From the NCBI GenBank assembly GCA_049652745.1, contig JBASEY010000041.1, positions 1-17,480 of the forward strand: DNA of 17,480 nt, written 5' to 3'. Each line of letters starts with the position of its first letter. Position 1 is the stretch's first letter. Under the pieces are notes generated by a model that was not told the origin of the DNA, searched no databases, and saw nothing but the letters and a program-made list of their open reading frames with translations. This document shows positions 15,347 through 17,480 of the stretch, piece after piece. The stretch comes from JBASEY01 sp049652745 (GTDB taxonomy: Bacteria; CSSED10-310). A program made the translations under genes and the position numbers.

Positions 15347-16240
15347 ATGCGTGCCAGCCTGCCCCCGAACGCGAACTTTCTGGGACTTGAAACATCTGAT
15401 TCCGATCCCCTATCTGCCGGTATCATCATTCTGACGGCGCCGTTTGAGCAGACATCTACGTTCGGTACGGGTTCGAGCAACGGCCCCGATGCCATTTTGG
15501 AAGCTTCGCAACAGGTGGAATTGTTCGATGTTTTGCTGGGGTTTGAAATTTATAAAAAAGTTTCTGGAATCGCCACGCTGGAACCGATAATCTGTGAGAA
15601 TATCCATCAGTTATTTACCGAGCTCGAAAATGAAACAACTTACTGGCTACAAAAAAATAAATTTGTCGTAACCGTGGGTGGCGAACATACCTCAATTGTC
15701 GGCGCAGTAAAAGCTCACAGCCGTTTTTATGAACCTCTCACGGTCATTCAGTTCGATGCTCACAGCGATTTACGCGATGAATACCAGGGTAATCCTTGGA
15801 GCCACGCTTGTGCTGTCAGAAGAATTCTGGATTTTCATGCAGATGTTGTCCAAGTCGGCATTCGCAGCCAAGCAATGGAAGAGAGAGCTTTTACTGATAC
15901 ACAAAACATTCCTGTTTTTTATGCCCACGAAATACATGAAAACGATGCTGCCGGCGTTGACTGGATCGATGCCTTGATAAAACTCTGCAAAAACAATGTC
16001 TATGTCACGTTGGATTGCGATGTGTTCGATCCGTCTGTTATTCCTGCAACAGGAACGCCGGAACCTGGAGGATTGACGTGGAATCAGATGAACCGTTTAT
16101 TTAAACGGCTGGTGAAAGAACGACGGCTGGTAGGCTTGGATATCAGCGAATTATCTCCGATAGAAAACCTTGTTTTTCCACAGTTCACAGTGTCAAAATT
16201 TATCTACAGAATCCTGGGACTTTGGGTGAATCAACATTAA
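15347..16240 (+). CDS. speB: Agmatinase / ureohydrolase family enzyme
   Basis: A 297-residue arginase/agmatinase-fold enzyme, expected to hydrolyse agmatine to putrescine and urea. The binuclear manganese ligands are all present: H114 in GGEHTS, D137, H139 and D141 in FDAHSDLRDEY, and D223 and D225 in LDCDVFDPS, with the GTPEPGG loop (236-242) and GLDISELSP (263-271). The N-terminal GPDAILEASQQVELFD also fits the agmatinase branch. Aminopropylagmatine ureohydrolase is an alternative substrate class that sequence cannot exclude. ATG at 15347, seven bases after AAGGA (15335-15339) and 12 bases after the DHS-like stop, so it is the last gene of the operon; a hairpin terminator follows 23 bases later. 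Confidence 0.92.
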   Translation: MRASLPPNANFLGLETSDSDPLSAGIIILTAPFEQTSTFGTGSSNGPDAILEASQQVELFDVLLGFEIYKKVSGIATLEPIICENIHQLFTELENETTYWLQKNKFVVTVGGEHTSIVGAVKAHSRFYEPLTVIQFDAHSDLRDEYQGNPWSHACAVRRILDFHADVVQVGIRSQAMEERAFTDTQNIPVFYAHEIHENDAAGVDWIDALIKLCKNNVYVTLDCDVFDPSVIPATGTPEPGGLTWNQMNRLFKRLVKERRLVGLDISELSPIENLVFPQFTVSKFIYRILGLWVNQH

Positions 16241-16262
16241 TTTGTAAGAATATTTATCTGTA

Positions 16263-16290
16263 AAAGATGGCCGACGCCATCTTTGTATTT
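16263..16290 (+). terminator. Rho-independent terminator after the polyamine operon
   Basis: AAAGATGGC (16263-16271) and GCCATCTTT (16276-16284) form a perfect 9-bp stem with a CGAC loop. It lies 22 bases after the agmatinase stop and is followed by GTATTTCC, a broken T-tract. Position and stem are convincing; the tail is imperfect. Confidence 0.7.
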
Positions 16291-16298
16291 CCATTTTA

Positions 16299-16304
16299 TA
16301 TAAT
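16299..16304 (+). promoter_or_regulatory. Candidate -10 box for the GAF protein gene
   Basis: A perfect TATAAT lies in an AT-rich stretch about 30 bases before the GAF gene. The hexamer 17 bases upstream (GCCATC) is not a good -35, and part of that spacing falls in the preceding terminator. A second candidate, TAATAT at 16313-16318, also lacks a -35. Confidence 0.3.
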
Positions 16305-16333
16305 TTTTATGCTAATATCAGTTAACAGAAGTT

Positions 16334-17392
16334 GTGGGCGTCATGGAAAACAGAAAGAAAAACAATTTAATAACTCGTCGAGTTGAATTAGTGGACTTGA
16401 TACGTGAAATATCGTTCAGGATACTGCGGCAATCACTATCTGAAATTACCGAAGACATTTATTTCGACTTGGAAAAAATCGCTGAAATCATCGGTGCCGA
16501 CTATGCCTATATCTGTTTTATAATTGCCCCGGATGAACTGATAGACCTCGAATATGCTTGGACATCGACGTCGGTTTCACCCAAAAAACAATATGTCGAT
16601 CATGAGCATGGTTATTTTTTGTCTAGACTGAAAAGTCTTGATCCTTTTCATATATCCAATTCCCAAGATGTCCCGGAATCCGCGCAAGTTGAGGCGGACT
16701 ATATCGAGAAACACAAAATTAAATCCTTGTTGATGATACCGATTGAAAGCAACAACAACACTCTGGCAGGATACCTGGCATTCGAAGCGTTGAGTTTACG
16801 TAAGACCTGGGATTCGGATCTGTATCTCCCGATAAAATTTTTTGGAGAAGTCCTTTACAGCGCCGTTCAAAAAGCCAGGGCAATGGCACTTATTCGATCG
16901 GACCGAGATTTTTATCTGGTTCTAAACTATGCCAATTCGCTGGATGAATGTCTTGATATCTGTCTGGATTTCATGCTGGATTTTTCCGGGATGAGCACTG
17001 GAGGTATTTATCTTGTCAAGCCGGAAGACAAGGCTTTGAGCCTGGTTAAAGTCAAAAATGCATCAAAACAGTTCATTGAAATGGTTGATACCTATTCGCC
17101 GGATAGTTTTCATTACCAATTAGTGTCGAAAGGCGAACCGGTTTACCTGTCCAGGAAAGATCTCCAAGCGCCGGAATTCGACTTTGTGCGTGATGAAGGG
17201 TTGACGGTTGTATGTGCGCTGCCGATAACGTTTCGTAATGAACTGATCGGCATTGTCAATCTTGCATCCCACGAAAAGTGCGTTTTTCCCGAGTTTGCTC
17301 GAACCGCTTTGGAAACGATAGCGCCACGTCTGGGTCCTTTATGGTATGTCTTTAAACTCATCTTTTACAGTGATTTTATAAAAAGTATTTAG
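16334..17392 (+). CDS. Tandem GAF-domain protein without visible output domain
   Basis: A 352-residue cytoplasmic protein with two GAF-like ligand-sensing domains. The first spans about residues 35-185 (DLEKIAEIIGADYAYICFI, then KSLLMIPIESNNNTLAGYLAFEA). The second spans about 195-340 (DECLDICLDFMLDFSGMSTGGIYLV, then VCALPITFRNELIGIVNLASHEK). Such pairs are usually followed by PAS and histidine-kinase, GGDEF or other output modules, but this protein ends in GPLWYVFKLIFYSDFIKSI. It may act through a partner or be a truncated sensor. The GTG at 16334 and the ATG at 16343 are both possible starts; neither has a good ribosome-binding site. It lies 93 bases after the agmatinase gene, beyond a terminator, so it is probably a separate unit. 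Confidence 0.75.
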   Translation: MGVMENRKKNNLITRRVELVDLIREISFRILRQSLSEITEDIYFDLEKIAEIIGADYAYICFIIAPDELIDLEYAWTSTSVSPKKQYVDHEHGYFLSRLKSLDPFHISNSQDVPESAQVEADYIEKHKIKSLLMIPIESNNNTLAGYLAFEALSLRKTWDSDLYLPIKFFGEVLYSAVQKARAMALIRSDRDFYLVLNYANSLDECLDICLDFMLDFSGMSTGGIYLVKPEDKALSLVKVKNASKQFIEMVDTYSPDSFHYQLVSKGEPVYLSRKDLQAPEFDFVRDEGLTVVCALPITFRNELIGIVNLASHEKCVFPEFARTALETIAPRLGPLWYVFKLIFYSDFIKSI

Positions 17393-17480
17393 AATCAATT
17401 AGATAACAAGGCACAAAAAACTCTTGGCACTACAAAATGAAACACTGTAAAATCAATGAGTTACAGATTACAAATCGCTA

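Overview
The window is bacterial chromosome of moderate GC content. It opens with the classic replication-initiation order: the last 23 codons of a probable dnaA, then dnaN, recF, gyrB and gyrA, all on the + strand. GyrB is the long form with the large C-terminal insertion usual in Gram-negative-type bacteria. A secreted protein with an IPTL-type C-terminal sorting tail and a secreted subtilase carrying a PT-rich linker also point to a diderm, probably environmental and possibly a candidate-phylum lineage. I cannot name the phylum from sequence alone.

Layout. 1-72: dnaA 3' end. 73-355: AT-rich spacer with a good extended -10 promoter for dnaN. 356-7607: dnaN-recF-gyrB-gyrA, spaced tightly enough for one transcription unit. 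7608-8407: an 800-base non-coding stretch packed with short repeated phrases, hairpins and a GGGGACAGAC inverted-repeat element. 8408-10159 (-): secreted IPTL-tail protein. 10160-10565: its promoter region plus a second copy of the repeat mosaic. 10566-13559 (-): large secreted S8 protease. 13560-13832: divergent intergenic region with a possible structured leader. 13833-16240: a three-gene polyamine operon (SpeD-like pyruvoyl decarboxylase, deoxyhypusine-synthase-like protein, agmatinase), closed by a hairpin terminator. 16334-17392: a tandem-GAF sensor protein without an output domain. 17393-17480: no feature seen.

The two most interesting signals are these. (1) The polyamine operon has no spermidine synthase, and its SpeD-like protein keeps the self-processing residues but has lost the HTWPE segment of true AdoMet decarboxylases. 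This fits a neofunctionalised arginine (or ornithine) decarboxylase, giving a self-contained arginine to agmatine to putrescine to homospermidine-type route with no decarboxylated AdoMet. (2) The intergenic regions are built from recurring phrases (CCAGAAAC, CTCAGCACTCAGGACTCAGC, CAATATCCAATGTCCAA) that flank hairpins whose stems differ in sequence from copy to copy but keep their pairing. These arrays sit directly against the stop codons of the neighbouring genes.
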